From the NCBI RefSeq assembly GCF_002300165.1, contig NZ_MLCE01000023.1, positions 124,001-188,000 of the forward strand: 64,000 nt of DNA, written 5' to 3'. Position 1 is the first letter of the stretch. Every line of letters begins with the position of its first letter. Below, piece by piece: positions 33,448-42,370 of the stretch. Source of the DNA: Streptomyces sp. Tue6028 (GTDB taxonomy: Bacteria > Actinomycetota > Actinomycetes > Streptomycetales > Streptomycetaceae). The notes under the pieces are model-generated. The model saw only the letters and a list, made by a program, of their open reading frames with translations, was not told the origin of the DNA and did no database searches. The position numbers were made by a program, and so were the translations under genes.

Positions 33448-35256
33448 GTGTCACAGGAGAGCTCTGCCCAGAATCAGCCGGACGAGGCGGCGTACGACTA
33501 CGACGTCATCGTCGTCGGCTCCGGCTTCGGTGGTTCCGTCACCGCCCTGCGCCTGACGGAGAAGGGGTACCGCGTCGGCGTCCTCGAAGCGGGCCGCCGC
33601 TTCACCCGGGACTCCCTGCCCAAGAACTCCTGGGACATCAAGAACTACCTGTGGGCCCCGAAGCTCGGCATGTACGGCATCCAGCGCATCCATCTGCTGG
33701 GCAACGTCATGGTGCTGGCGGGCGCGGGCGTCGGCGGCGGTTCCCTCAACTACGCCAACACCCTCTACGTCCCCCCGAAGCCGTTCTTCGAGGACCCGCA
33801 GTGGAAGGACATCACCGACTGGGAAGGGGAGTTGAAGCCGTACTACGACCAGGCCCGGCGCATGCTGGGCGTACGGCTCAACCCGACCATGACCCCGTCG
33901 GACGTCCACCTCAAGGCAGCGGCCGAGGCGATGGGCGTCGGCGACACCTTCCACATGGCGCCGGTGGGCGTCTTCTTCGGGGACGGCCAGGACGCCGACG
34001 GCGGTGCGAAGGCGGGACCCGGCCAGGAGATCGCCGACCCGTACTTCGGCGGTGCCGGACCCAGCCGCAAGGCGTGCACCGAGTGCGGCGAGTGCATGAC
34101 CGGCTGCCGTCACGGCGCGAAGAACACTCTCAACGAGAACTACCTCCACCTCGCCGAGAAGGCGGGCGCGGTGGTCCACCCCATGACGACCGTGGTGTCC
34201 GTCACCGACGACTCGCAGGGCGGGTACGCCGTCCAGACCCTCCCCACGGACCGCAAACGCAAGGGAGAGGGGCGGACCTTCAAGGCGAAGCGGGTCGTCC
34301 TCGCGGCCGGCACCTACGGCACGCAGACCCTGCTGCACCGCATGAAGGCGGGTGGCCAGCTGCCGTACCTGTCGCAGAAGCTGGGCGAGCTGACCCGCAC
34401 CAACTCCGAGGCGCTGGTGGGCGCGCAGACCGACAACCGCCGCTACCGCAAGGCCACCGGCGAGGAGAGCGTCGACTTCACCCGCGGTGTCGCCATCACG
34501 TCCTCCATCCACCCCGACGAGAACACTCACATCGAGCCGGTCCGCTACGGCAAGGGATCCAACTCGATGGGCGGCCTGTCCATCCTCCAAGTCCCTTACG
34601 CGGAGGGCTCGTCGAGGGTGCTGGGCTGGCTGGCCAACGCCGCGCGGCACCCCGTCCTGGTGGCCCGCTCGCTGTCCAACCGCCGCTGGTCGGAGCGGAC
34701 CATCATCGGCCTGGTGATGCAGTCGCTGGACAACTCCCTGACGACGTACCTGAAGCCGAAGGGCGCGGGCAAGGGACTGCTGACCGCCCGGCAGGGCCAC
34801 GGGGCGCCCAACCCCAAGCAGATCAAGGCGGCTTCGGAAAGCGCCTCCGCGATCGCCGCCGAGATCAACGGCTTCGCGGGCAGCAACGTGGGCGAGCTGA
34901 TGGGGACGCCGCTGACCGCGCACTTCCTGGGCGGCTGCCCGATCGGCGCCGACGCCGAGGCGGGCGTCATAGACCCGTACCACCGGCTGTACGGCCACCC
35001 GGGCATCTCCGTGGTCGACGGTGCCGCGGTCTCCGCGAACCTCGGGGTCAACCCGTCGCTCACCATCACCGCCCAGGCCGAGCGGGCGATGTCGTACTGG
35101 CCCAACAAGGGCGAGGCCGACCCGCGTCCGGCGCCGGGCGCGGCGTACGAGCGGCTGCAGCCGGTGGAGCCGCTGCACCCCGCCGTCCCGGCGGACGCGT
35201 TCGGCGCGCTGAAGCTGCCGTTCCTGGGGATACCCGCGGTGCCGCCGAAGAAGTGA
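33448..35256 (+). CDS. GMC-family FAD oxidoreductase (ChoD-like)
   Basis: 602 residues from GTG 33448, preceded by GAGGAG 8 nt upstream. FAD-binding GSGFGGSVTALRL near residue 20, a glycine-rich AGAGVGGGSLNYAN segment, and C-terminal GMC region LGGCPIGADAEAGV ... HPGISVVDGAAVSANLGVNP. A cluster of four Cys in ACTECGECMTGCRHGAKNT (about 208-226) resembles the pattern of the ChoD-type branch and might hold a metal or disulfide. M. tuberculosis choD lies beside guaB3, so the locus is conserved. Substrate (sterol or other alcohol) unknown. A strong terminator follows. Confidence 0.88.
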   Translation: MSQESSAQNQPDEAAYDYDVIVVGSGFGGSVTALRLTEKGYRVGVLEAGRRFTRDSLPKNSWDIKNYLWAPKLGMYGIQRIHLLGNVMVLAGAGVGGGSLNYANTLYVPPKPFFEDPQWKDITDWEGELKPYYDQARRMLGVRLNPTMTPSDVHLKAAAEAMGVGDTFHMAPVGVFFGDGQDADGGAKAGPGQEIADPYFGGAGPSRKACTECGECMTGCRHGAKNTLNENYLHLAEKAGAVVHPMTTVVSVTDDSQGGYAVQTLPTDRKRKGEGRTFKAKRVVLAAGTYGTQTLLHRMKAGGQLPYLSQKLGELTRTNSEALVGAQTDNRRYRKATGEESVDFTRGVAITSSIHPDENTHIEPVRYGKGSNSMGGLSILQVPYAEGSSRVLGWLANAARHPVLVARSLSNRRWSERTIIGLVMQSLDNSLTTYLKPKGAGKGLLTARQGHGAPNPKQIKAASESASAIAAEINGFAGSNVGELMGTPLTAHFLGGCPIGADAEAGVIDPYHRLYGHPGISVVDGAAVSANLGVNPSLTITAQAERAMSYWPNKGEADPRPAPGAAYERLQPVEPLHPAVPADAFGALKLPFLGIPAVPPKK

Positions 35257-35328
35257 CCCGCGGGGGGCCTGTGCGCGCCGGCGCCACCCGCCCGGTGCTC
35301 GGCCCCCGCGTACCCGGTCCGTGCCTCA

Positions 35329-35364
35329 CGGAAGAAGGTCCGGAAGAAAGTCCGGAAGAAGGTC
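35329..35364 (+). repeat. Three 12-bp direct repeats
   Basis: CGGAAGAAGGTC, CGGAAGAAAGTC, CGGAAGAAGGTC in tandem, just before the terminator hairpin. Confidence 0.8.
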
Positions 35365-35385
35365 CGCCCCCTCACGGAGGACAGA

Positions 35386-35425
35386 AAGAAGGACCTGCGC
35401 CCCCCTCCGAGCGCAGGTCCTTCTT
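35386..35425. terminator. Strong bidirectional terminator
   Basis: AAGAAGGACCTGCGC, 10-nt loop, GCGCAGGTCCTTCTT: perfect 15-bp stem between convergent GMC and wall-protein genes, with T-rich DNA on the plus side. Confidence 0.9.
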
Positions 35426-35467
35426 CTCGTACCAGGCGTGCTGCCCAGGCGTACGGGCCCGGCCGCG

Positions 35468-36457
35468 TTACGCGGTCGCGCCGCCCGAGTTGCGGCGACG
35501 GACGACGTACACCGCGCCGGCACCGGCGACGACGGCGACACCGCCGACGAGACCGATCATCGGCAGGGCGGAGCTGGAGCCCGTCTCGGCCAGGCTGCCG
35601 TCGACCTCGGGCGTGTTGCCCTTGTCGGCGGGCTTGTCCGAGACCGGGACCTTGCCGCCTTCCTGCGGCTTGGTGCCGTCGGTGTCCGTGCCCGCGGCGA
35701 CGATCTGGAACTTGTACGCGACCTCGCCGAAGCCCGTGCACTCGCCGTCGGCGTCGCCGTAGATGCTGGCGCCCAGGGAGAAGCCGGCGCCGACCGGGGC
35801 GCTGGACTTCACGTTGATGCGCATCGGGATGTTGACCTCGTAGTCGGGCTTGAGCTCGTCGGTGTAGCCGACGAAGCCGACCGCGTAACCCTCGGAGTCG
35901 ACGTCCTCCCAGACCTTGTCGTCCGGGTTGTAGGCCTGGAGCTGGACCTTCTTGCTCTGGAAGAGGTCCTCACCCGCCTTGTCGGAGGAGGCGCCGGCGA
36001 AGAAGCCGAGGTCGCTGAGGGTGGACTCGGAGTTGTTCGCCACGTTCAGCGAGAACTTGTGCCAGCCGCTGCCCACCGCGATCTTGCCGGGCAGGCCGGT
36101 GATGGACACGTCGACCTTGGAGTCCTCGCACTCGGACGGCTCCGGGTCGGGCGACTCGGACTCCTCCGGAGCGGAGGTGCTCGGAGCCGGGGACGTGGCG
36201 GAAGCGGACGCGGAGTCGCTCGGAGCCGGGGCGGACTCGGTCGCGGACGCCGAGGCGGTCGCGGAGGGGGTCGCCTCGGGGGTGGTCTCGGTGGCGCTCG
36301 GCGATGCCGACTCGCTCGGAGACTCGGATGCGGTTGCGCTCGCGGTCGGGCTGGCAGGAGTGTCGTCCGTCGCGAACGCGGCCGGCGCCGACAGCAGCGC
36401 CAGCGGGGCTATGGCAGCCGTCGCGGCCGCAGCGGCCATGGCACGGCGAAGCTTCAT
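35468..36457 (-). CDS. Sortase-anchored cell-wall protein (LAETG)
   Basis: 329 residues. N-terminal signal peptide (MKLRRAMAAAAATAAIAPLA), then a ~75-residue Ser/Pro/Thr/Glu stalk (repeated SATES, SPS units), a beta-rich domain (~110-270) with two Cys, a Lys/Gly-rich linker, and a C-terminal sorting signal LAETG followed by a hydrophobic helix and RRR. LAxTG is the motif used by class E sortases of Streptomyces, so the protein should be covalently linked to peptidoglycan. Binding partner unknown. Convergent with the GMC gene. Confidence 0.9.
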   Translation of the reverse strand: MKLRRAMAAAAATAAIAPLALLSAPAAFATDDTPASPTASATASESPSESASPSATETTPEATPSATASASATESAPAPSDSASASATSPAPSTSAPEESESPDPEPSECEDSKVDVSITGLPGKIAVGSGWHKFSLNVANNSESTLSDLGFFAGASSDKAGEDLFQSKKVQLQAYNPDDKVWEDVDSEGYAVGFVGYTDELKPDYEVNIPMRINVKSSAPVGAGFSLGASIYGDADGECTGFGEVAYKFQIVAAGTDTDGTKPQEGGKVPVSDKPADKGNTPEVDGSLAETGSSSALPMIGLVGGVAVVAGAGAVYVVRRRNSGGATA

Positions 36458-36672
36458 GAAGACCTCGAAAGTCCGGTGCGCCGCGCGTTCGCGGGCGCTC
36501 GAGTGGGCTCGTCTGGGTGAGGCCTCCGCGTGTGGGGCGCGGGTGTGGCCGTTGGTTCTGCAGGTGTGACCGGTGGGACCTGGGAATGGTTGTCCTGTAC
36601 CTCACATGATTTTTATGTGTGCTGAGTCACATCCGGGTGCGACTTGTGCAAGCCCTTTCGAACCGCTTAGAA

Positions 36673-37821
36673 ATGTCCCTCGTGTCTGACAACAAGCCGG
36701 GTGGGAACGGGGATTCGTCCTTCAGCGACGACGTGTGGGAGCAGTTCGCCCGCGACACCGAGCGCGACATCCGGAGTTCGGCTCCCAAGGAGCCGTCCGC
36801 GCGGGCGCGCATGGTGACCGAGCGGCTGCGGCAGCAGGACGAGCGCGGCGACCGGCCGGAGAGCTGGCGGGTGGGCCCCTCGGTGCAGGAGGCGCATCGC
36901 CGTGCCGGGCGGCGCCGACGCCTGTGGGCCGCCATCGGCGTGCCGCTCGCCGTCGTGGTGGCGGTCGTTGCGATGAAGCCGTCCCTGTTGCCGGGCGACC
37001 CCTTCGGCACGTCGTCCGACGACGCGCCCGCGGTCTCCCGGCTCCCCGACGAGACCGCACCCCCGACGGCGGCGCCCTCCGCGTCGTCCGGCACCCCGAC
37101 GCTGGACAGGCCGTTCGCCGGATCGCCCGCCGAGCGCTGGGCCGACGGCGCGGACGGCATCGTCGTCCCTCGGGCCACCGCGGTCGGCCCGCTCACCGAG
37201 GCGCAGGTCGCCACCGCGCTGAAGCGCGCCAAGACGCTGCTCGTCGATGCGAACCTCGACCGGTCGACGCTGCGCGGCGAACGCCCCGAGGCGGCGATCG
37301 CCACGCTCGACCCGAAGCAGCCGAAGATGCTCGACGACGTGAACCGCTGGCTGCGGTCGCCGGGCAAGGACGACGATCCGCTCGCGCTGTTCACCCGGTT
37401 CGACCCCAAGGAGATCCGGCTCGTCGGGGACGTGGTCAAGACGCGCGGCCGGATCACGTTCAAGGCGGGCGAGCGCGCCTCCGTCGTCATCCACGCCGAC
37501 TACAGCTTCGTGTATCCCGTGACCCGGGCCGACAACAACTCCACCGAGGTGACCCGCACCATCGTGCGCCGTGTCCTCGACCTGGAGGTCTCCGACCCGG
37601 CGAAGTACCGGGTCACCCCCGGCAAGCTCGCCATCCTGCGCTACGACCGCGACCTGGCCAACTCGGCCTGCGACGTCCACGACGGCTTCCTGCACCCGCG
37701 GTTCGACTCGGCCGACCCCGGCGGACCGGACCCGTCGGGGCCCACCGTCGACCCGTACGACCGCAGCCGCGGCATCCAGGACTCCGAGCCGGGCGCCTGC
37801 GGCACGCTGTCCCGCACCTAG
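36673..37821 (+). CDS. Single-pass membrane protein of unknown function
   Basis: ATG 36673 is used; GTG 36682 is equally plausible and no strong ribosome site is visible for either. About 382 residues: cytoplasmic basic region (~1-85), one membrane helix (LWAAIGVPLAVVVAVVAM, ~90-107), a Pro/Ser/Thr-rich stalk, and an extracellular domain (~165-370) with two Cys (ANSACDVH and PGACGTLS). The segment VVIHADYSFVYPVTRAD is beta-rich and resembles no family I can name. Orientation predicts an outward-facing C-terminus. Confidence 0.75.
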   Translation: MSLVSDNKPGGNGDSSFSDDVWEQFARDTERDIRSSAPKEPSARARMVTERLRQQDERGDRPESWRVGPSVQEAHRRAGRRRRLWAAIGVPLAVVVAVVAMKPSLLPGDPFGTSSDDAPAVSRLPDETAPPTAAPSASSGTPTLDRPFAGSPAERWADGADGIVVPRATAVGPLTEAQVATALKRAKTLLVDANLDRSTLRGERPEAAIATLDPKQPKMLDDVNRWLRSPGKDDDPLALFTRFDPKEIRLVGDVVKTRGRITFKAGERASVVIHADYSFVYPVTRADNNSTEVTRTIVRRVLDLEVSDPAKYRVTPGKLAILRYDRDLANSACDVHDGFLHPRFDSADPGGPDPSGPTVDPYDRSRGIQDSEPGACGTLSRT

Positions 37822-37845
37822 TCGGGGACACGGCGCGACATGACG

Positions 37846-37910
37846 AAGGGCCCCGCGGTGGTCCCTGCTCGGGCGGAGCCGAGAGATCAGGGAGGTGCCG
37901 CGGGGCCCTT
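37846..37910 (+). terminator. Terminator after the membrane protein gene
   Basis: AAGGGCCCCGCGG (37846-37858) pairs perfectly with CCGCGGGGCCCTT (37898-37910), followed by CTTTCGTC. The 39-nt loop may fold further. Confidence 0.8.
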
Positions 37911-38690
37911 CTTTCGTCAGCACCGACGTCAGGGCAGCGCCGGTGCCTGGGAGCGACGCCGGGGGGTGCGTCGCCGGTCCGGGGGTGGTCCGGTGTGACC
38001 GCCGGTCGTGCGCCCCGGCGCGTTCGAGGCGCGCACGTGGTGTCGACCTTTGGCAAGCGGGTGGTACGGGCGTACTGCGGTGCGGAGTGGATCCGGTTGG
38101 CTGATCGGTCGGCTACGGGGATGTCCGCCATGAGAGCCGGGATCGTTCTCGTACGGCGGGTGTCCTCGTACGGTGGGCCGTTCGTACGGGACTGATGCCT
38201 GTGGGACTGATGCCTACGGGACTGACACGGGACTGAGTCGTGCAGGGCTGTTCGTACCGGACCGGTCGTCGTGGGACTGAGTCGTGCGGGCTGTTCGTAC
38301 GGGACTGACGGGTGCCGGAGGGTCCGTACGGGAGCCGTTCTCGCATCGTGCTGGACGGGCGACGGCCTCCGCAACCGTCGCGACCGCCTCCGAACGGATT
38401 CCGCCGGCCGGCCCCGGGCGTCCCCGGAGCCGACCGTTCTCTTGAGTGACCGGGCTGCTGTCCCCTGCCGTCCGGTCACACCCCTGGAACGAGGTCCCAC
38501 GACGCACAGCACGATCCGTACGTCTCATCGCTCCAGTGGAGCCACGCGTGGTTCTTTCGGGCCCGCCCCTGGATGACACGGACACCGGGACCAACGAAGC
38601 CCGCGGCGGCCCGGTCACGCGCCGTACGGGTGAGACGGAATGCGTACGTGCGTACGCCGTGTACGGGCTTCAGAAGCGGCCCCGACGTGG
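37911..38690. other. Gene-poor intergenic region
   Basis: About 780 bp with no reading frame of convincing codon composition on either strand. It contains the GGGACTGA repeats listed separately, otherwise nothing I can support. Confidence 0.55.
38181..38308 (+). repeat. Irregular array of six GGGACTGA repeats
   Basis: GGGACTGA occurs at 38188, 38203, 38218, 38229, 38273 and 38301. Larger units such as GGGACTGAGTCGTGC and GCTGTTCGTAC are also repeated. Looks like decayed tandem duplication in noncoding DNA. Confidence 0.75.
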
Positions 38691-38975
38691 TCAGATGCGG
38701 CCCCGGCACAGCTCGAGCAGCGTCATGGCCAGGGAGGTGCCGGGCTTGCCCAGCGCCTCCCTGTAGTGGCCGAGCACCTCCATCTCGCGCGAGAGGTTCA
38801 CCCGGCGGCCGCCGGACGAGATCCGGGCCTCCTGGATCACCGCCGAGACGGCCATCCGTTCCTGCATGAGACCGATGATCCGGTCGTCCAGCGCGTCGAT
38901 GCGCTCACGGGCACCGGTGATCACATCGGCGGCCTCGTCGGTGCGGGCGCCGGTCTTGTCGAGTACGTCGGCCAT
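38691..38975 (-). CDS. Chorismate mutase (AroQ, monofunctional)
   Basis: 94 residues from ATG 38975, preceded by GAGGAG. AroQ-type all-helical fold: RIDALDDRIIGLMQERM (helix 1 with the conserved Arg and Asp), ARISSGGRRVNLSREME and a C-terminal helix. It turns chorismate into prephenate, the committed step to Phe and Tyr, in the cytoplasm as a dimer. Length fits the stand-alone actinobacterial enzyme, which often partners DAHP synthase. A leader peptide and hairpin upstream suggest attenuation by aromatic amino acids. Confidence 0.9.
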   Translation of the reverse strand: MADVLDKTGARTDEAADVITGARERIDALDDRIIGLMQERMAVSAVIQEARISSGGRRVNLSREMEVLGHYREALGKPGTSLAMTLLELCRGRI

Positions 38976-39036
38976 GGTGGGGCTCCTCTGTCCGTGGGAG
39001 GGATGCCCCGGGGCGGCAGGTCCCGGAAACGGCAGA

Positions 39037-39063
39037 CGCCCCGGGCCTTGTCGGCCCGGGGCG
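39037..39063 (-). terminator. Hairpin between leader peptide and chorismate mutase (candidate attenuator)
   Basis: On the minus strand CGCCCCGGGCC, loop GACAA, GGCCCGGGGCG: perfect 11-bp stem starting 25 nt after the leader stop and 62 nt before the chorismate mutase start. Too strong and too well placed to be ignored; it can act as an attenuator terminator. A GGCCC run in the leader could pair with its GGGCC. Confidence 0.7.
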
Positions 39064-39087
39064 CCTGGGAAGTCGCTTGTCAGTTGC

Positions 39088-39168
39088 TCAAGCAGCACGA
39101 CCATGGCAGCCGGTGGGCCGGTTGCCATAGGTAAACGCGAAGATCGCGGCGGTCTGGTGCGTGAGCAT
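39088..39168 (-). CDS. Putative aromatic leader peptide of chorismate mutase
   Basis: 26-residue ORF from ATG 39168: MLTHQTAAIFAFTYGNRPTG then CHGRAA. The sequence Ile-Phe-Ala-Phe-Thr-Tyr puts two Phe codons and one Tyr codon within five codons, right before a CCGG-CCCA-CCGG stem and a strong terminator hairpin. This is the layout of transcription attenuation, in which ribosome stalling at scarce charged tRNA decides between antiterminator and terminator. Streptomyces trp genes use similar leaders with Trp codons. Too short for routine gene calling; no Shine-Dalgarno was scored. Confidence 0.6.
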   Translation of the reverse strand: MLTHQTAAIFAFTYGNRPTGCHGRAA

Positions 39169-39430
39169 GCGGCCAGTATGCACCGGCGGCGGACGCGGAC
39201 CAAGCTCGTTCGGATGCTGAGACCCCGGGCGGGGCGCTCATGGTGTGACCTCGGGCAGGCCGCGCACGGTGTGAGTCCGGGCGGGGTGCTCGGGGTGTGG
39301 CCGGGGCGGGCCGCCCGGTGGGCTCCCGCGGGCCCCGGGCGGGGGTGACAAACCCGGCGTAGGCGCCACGGTCCCGGCCCCCGGTAGACTCGGCACCACA
39401 CACACCATGCTCACCGCCGGAAGGCAACCC

Positions 39431-41017
39431 GTGTCATCAGCGACCCCCGCTGCCGCCGCCCCCGACACCGTCCTGGTCGTCGACTTCGGTGCGCAGTACG
39501 CCCAGCTCATCGCCCGTCGCGTCCGCGAGGCCCGGGTCTACAGCGAGATCGTGCCGAGCACCATGCCCGTCGCGGAGATGCTCGCCAAGAACCCGGCGGC
39601 GATCATCCTCTCCGGCGGCCCCTCGTCGGTCTACGCGGAGAGCGCCCCGCGCCTCGACCGCGAGATCTTCGAGGCCGGCGTCCCCGTGTTCGGCATGTGC
39701 TACGGCTTCCAGCTGATGGCGACGGCCCTCGGCGGCACGGTCGACAACACCGGCGCCCGCGAGTACGGCCGCACGCCCCTGCACGTCTCGAAGTCCGGCT
39801 CCACCCTCTTCGAGGGCACCCCGGACGAGCAGTCGGTGTGGATGTCGCACGGCGACGCGTGCAGCGCCGCACCCGAGGGCTTCACCGTCACGGCGTCCAC
39901 GGACGTCGTCCCGGTCGCGGCCTTCGAGAACGACGAGCAGAAGCTCTACGGCGTGCAGTACCACCCCGAGGTGATGCACTCCACGCACGGCCAGCAGGTG
40001 CTGGAGCACTTCCTGTACCGCGGTGCCGGCCTCAAGCCGAACTGGACCACCGGCAACGTCATCGACGAGCAGGTCGCCCTCATCCGTGAGCAGGTCGGCA
40101 GCAAGCGCGCCATCTGCGGCCTGTCCGGCGGCGTGGACTCCGCCGTCGCCGCGGCCCTCGTCCAGAAGGCCATCGGCTCCCAGCTGACCTGTGTCTACGT
40201 CGACCACGGTCTGATGCGCAAGGACGAGACCGAGCAGGTCGAGAAGGACTTCGTCGCGGCCACCGGCGTCCAGCTGAAGGTCGTGGACGCGGAGGAGCGC
40301 TTCCTCGCCGCGCTGGCCGGGGTCTCCGACCCCGAGGAGAAGCGGAAGATCATCGGGCGCGAGTTCATCCGCGTCTTCGAGCAGGCCCAGGCGGAGATCA
40401 TCGCCGAGGCCGCCGAGGGCGAGGACGTCGCCTTCCTGGTCCAGGGCACCCTCTACCCGGACGTCGTCGAGTCCGGCGGCGGCACCGGCACGGCCAACAT
40501 CAAGTCCCACCACAACGTGGGCGGCCTCCCCGAGGACCTCGAGTTCGAGCTCGTCGAGCCGCTGCGCAAGCTCTTCAAGGACGAGGTCCGCATGGTCGGC
40601 CAGGAGCTCGGCCTGCCGGACGAGATCGTCCAGCGCCAGCCGTTCCCCGGCCCCGGCCTCGGCATCCGCATCGTCGGCGAGGTCACCAAGGAGCGCCTCG
40701 ACCTGCTGCGCGAGGCCGACGCCATCGCCCGCGAGGAGCTGACGGCCGCCGGCCTCGACCGCGACATCTGGCAGTGCCCGGTCGTCCTGCTCGCCGACGT
40801 CCGCTCCGTGGGCGTCCAGGGCGACGGCCGCACGTACGGTCACCCGATCGTCCTGCGCCCCGTCTCCAGCGAGGACGCCATGACGGCCGACTGGTCGCGC
40901 CTGCCGTACGAGGTCCTCGCCAGGATCTCCACCCGGATCACGAACGAGGTGGCGGACGTCAACCGCGTCGTCCTGGACGTGACGTCCAAGCCCCCGGGCA
41001 CCATCGAGTGGGAGTAG
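39431..41017 (+). CDS. guaA: GMP synthase (glutamine-hydrolysing)
   Basis: GTG 39431 chosen for the CCGGAAGG ribosome site 6 nt upstream; ATG 39407 is an in-frame alternative. 528 residues: class I glutamine amidotransferase domain (~15-205) with nucleophile Cys90 in GMCYG and YHPE at the His/Glu pair; ATP-pyrophosphatase domain with SGGVDS (~232-237); C-terminal dimerisation domain ending KPPGTIEWE. It aminates XMP to GMP using glutamine and ATP, completing the route begun by guaB at 9.8 kb. Divergent to the chorismate mutase leader. Confidence 0.96.
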   Translation: MSSATPAAAAPDTVLVVDFGAQYAQLIARRVREARVYSEIVPSTMPVAEMLAKNPAAIILSGGPSSVYAESAPRLDREIFEAGVPVFGMCYGFQLMATALGGTVDNTGAREYGRTPLHVSKSGSTLFEGTPDEQSVWMSHGDACSAAPEGFTVTASTDVVPVAAFENDEQKLYGVQYHPEVMHSTHGQQVLEHFLYRGAGLKPNWTTGNVIDEQVALIREQVGSKRAICGLSGGVDSAVAAALVQKAIGSQLTCVYVDHGLMRKDETEQVEKDFVAATGVQLKVVDAEERFLAALAGVSDPEEKRKIIGREFIRVFEQAQAEIIAEAAEGEDVAFLVQGTLYPDVVESGGGTGTANIKSHHNVGGLPEDLEFELVEPLRKLFKDEVRMVGQELGLPDEIVQRQPFPGPGLGIRIVGEVTKERLDLLREADAIAREELTAAGLDRDIWQCPVVLLADVRSVGVQGDGRTYGHPIVLRPVSSEDAMTADWSRLPYEVLARISTRITNEVADVNRVVLDVTSKPPGTIEWE

Positions 41018-41026
41018 ATCCCCAGG

Positions 41027-41623
41027 TCACGTCCGCTTGAGAGTCCGCACCGGCTCTCCGGGCCGCCAGACCTCGGCGACCAGATACGTGTCGTCCTCGA
41101 CGTAGGTCCGTACGACCTCCGTCAACTCGGTGCGGAAGAGGTGGAACGGCTGCGGCGGTTCCACCTCTTTCACGTACGCGGCCTTCGTCGCCGCGTCCTC
41201 GTCGCCGACCTCCACCGCTCGGCCGCTGATCCGCACGTCGCCGCCGCCCATCCCCGTGCCCGGCCCCGGGTTGGCCTGGAGCGCGAAGCGCGGATCGCGG
41301 CGCAGGTCGAGGGCCTTGAGCGAGCCGGGCATCATGCCGAGCCACAGCTCGCCGTTCAGGAAGCGCACCTCCAGGCCCGTCGTGCGGGGCGAGCCGTCCA
41401 TGCGGAGGGTCGCCAGGACGTGGTGCGTGAAGCCGCCGAAGCGGTCCTCGACCGTCCTGGCCAGATCCGGTTGCGCGGCGGCGAAGGCTGCCCAGTTCGC
41501 CGGTTTCGGCGGTGCCGATCGTGCCGACTGTGCAGGGGGCGCCGACTGTGCAGTCGGCGCCGACCGGGAGGAGGGCGCCGAGGGAGCGGGGTCCGGTGGG
41601 CGGGGCGTGGGGTGCTCGGTCAT
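41027..41623 (-). CDS. Pyridoxamine 5'-phosphate oxidase-family (FMN/F420-binding fold) protein
   Basis: 198 residues. A ~45-residue Pro/Ala/Ser-rich N-terminal tail (SAPTAQSAPPAQSA) precedes a split beta-barrel: FGGFTHHVLATLRMDGSPRT, LWLGMMPGSLKALDLRRDPR and DVRISGRAVEV. This fold binds FMN or F420 in the PNPOx-like superfamily, often acting on small heterocycles or as a haem- or F420-dependent reductase. Substrate unknown. Convergent with guaA, only 9 bp apart. Confidence 0.8.
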   Translation of the reverse strand: MTEHPTPRPPDPAPSAPSSRSAPTAQSAPPAQSARSAPPKPANWAAFAAAQPDLARTVEDRFGGFTHHVLATLRMDGSPRTTGLEVRFLNGELWLGMMPGSLKALDLRRDPRFALQANPGPGTGMGGGDVRISGRAVEVGDEDAATKAAYVKEVEPPQPFHLFRTELTEVVRTYVEDDTYLVAEVWRPGEPVRTLKRT

Positions 41624-41734
41624 GCGAGGAGTGTGGCGTGGATACCGGACATCTTCTGTCTGGGTTTCCGTCCGGGTTTCCGTGTGGGTCCCCTGTCGGT
41701 GTGGGGGCCTCGGGGCCGGATGTCCTGGTCTCGG

Positions 41735-42370
41735 TCAGCCGGAGGCCAGGCCCGCCGTGCCGACGCGGCGCGCCACTCTGCGGCGGTGGGCGACCTCCAG
41801 GGCCAGGAAGCCCATGGACAACGCCTCCGCGACGGCGAACCCGATCAGCGCCGCACGCCAGCCGTACACCGCGCAGACCAGGGAGACGAAGAGCGCGCAG
41901 CCCGTCATGATCGCCGCGCGGGACCACGCGCTCGGATCCTCGGCCATCGCGTCGAACTCGATCCGGTCGCGGAGCCCGCGTACCGTCCGGGCCGCGTCCC
42001 CGAGCGGTCGGAGCGTGCCGGGACGCAGCCCGGGCACGGCACGCGAGTCGTCGGTCCTCGGCGCCTTCCCGCCGTGCGAGCCCTCGCCTCCCGGTGCCGT
42101 TCCCGCACGCGAGTCCTCGGCCTTCGGCGCCGTTCCCGCGCGCGAGTCCTCGGCCTTCGGTGCCGTTCCCGCGCGCTCGGTGCGCACCAGTTGGATCTGC
42201 AGCGCACGTCCCACCCGGTGCGCCTCCGCGTAACGGAAACCGTGCTGCTCGGCCACGTACGCGAGCGTGGCGAGCCGGCGCGGTGAGCCGCCGAGATCGT
42301 CGACGACGACGAAGTCCCGCTCCGCGAGCTGCCCGAGCAGGACGAGGATCCGCCGCTCTGCGCGGTTCAT
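41735..42370 (-). CDS. Two-helix membrane protein with internal tandem repeats
   Basis: 211 residues. N-terminal ~65 residues are charged and compact (NRAERRILVLLGQLAERDFV), then a repeat region with RAGTAPKAEDS twice and a third, partial RAGTAP unit, then two membrane helices (SRAAIMTGCALFVSLVCAVY and AALIGFAVAEALSMGFLAL) and a basic tail. The repeats come from 33-bp DNA units. No known family. Lies in divergent position to the aldolase-like gene. Confidence 0.7.
   Translation of the reverse strand: MNRAERRILVLLGQLAERDFVVVDDLGGSPRRLATLAYVAEQHGFRYAEAHRVGRALQIQLVRTERAGTAPKAEDSRAGTAPKAEDSRAGTAPGGEGSHGGKAPRTDDSRAVPGLRPGTLRPLGDAARTVRGLRDRIEFDAMAEDPSAWSRAAIMTGCALFVSLVCAVYGWRAALIGFAVAEALSMGFLALEVAHRRRVARRVGTAGLASG
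42099..42180 (-). repeat. 33-bp tandem repeats inside the membrane protein gene
   Basis: Units 42099-42131 and 42132-42164, two mismatches apart, plus a partial third to 42180. The 33-bp period keeps frame and codes for 11-residue units in a linker. Confidence 0.85.
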
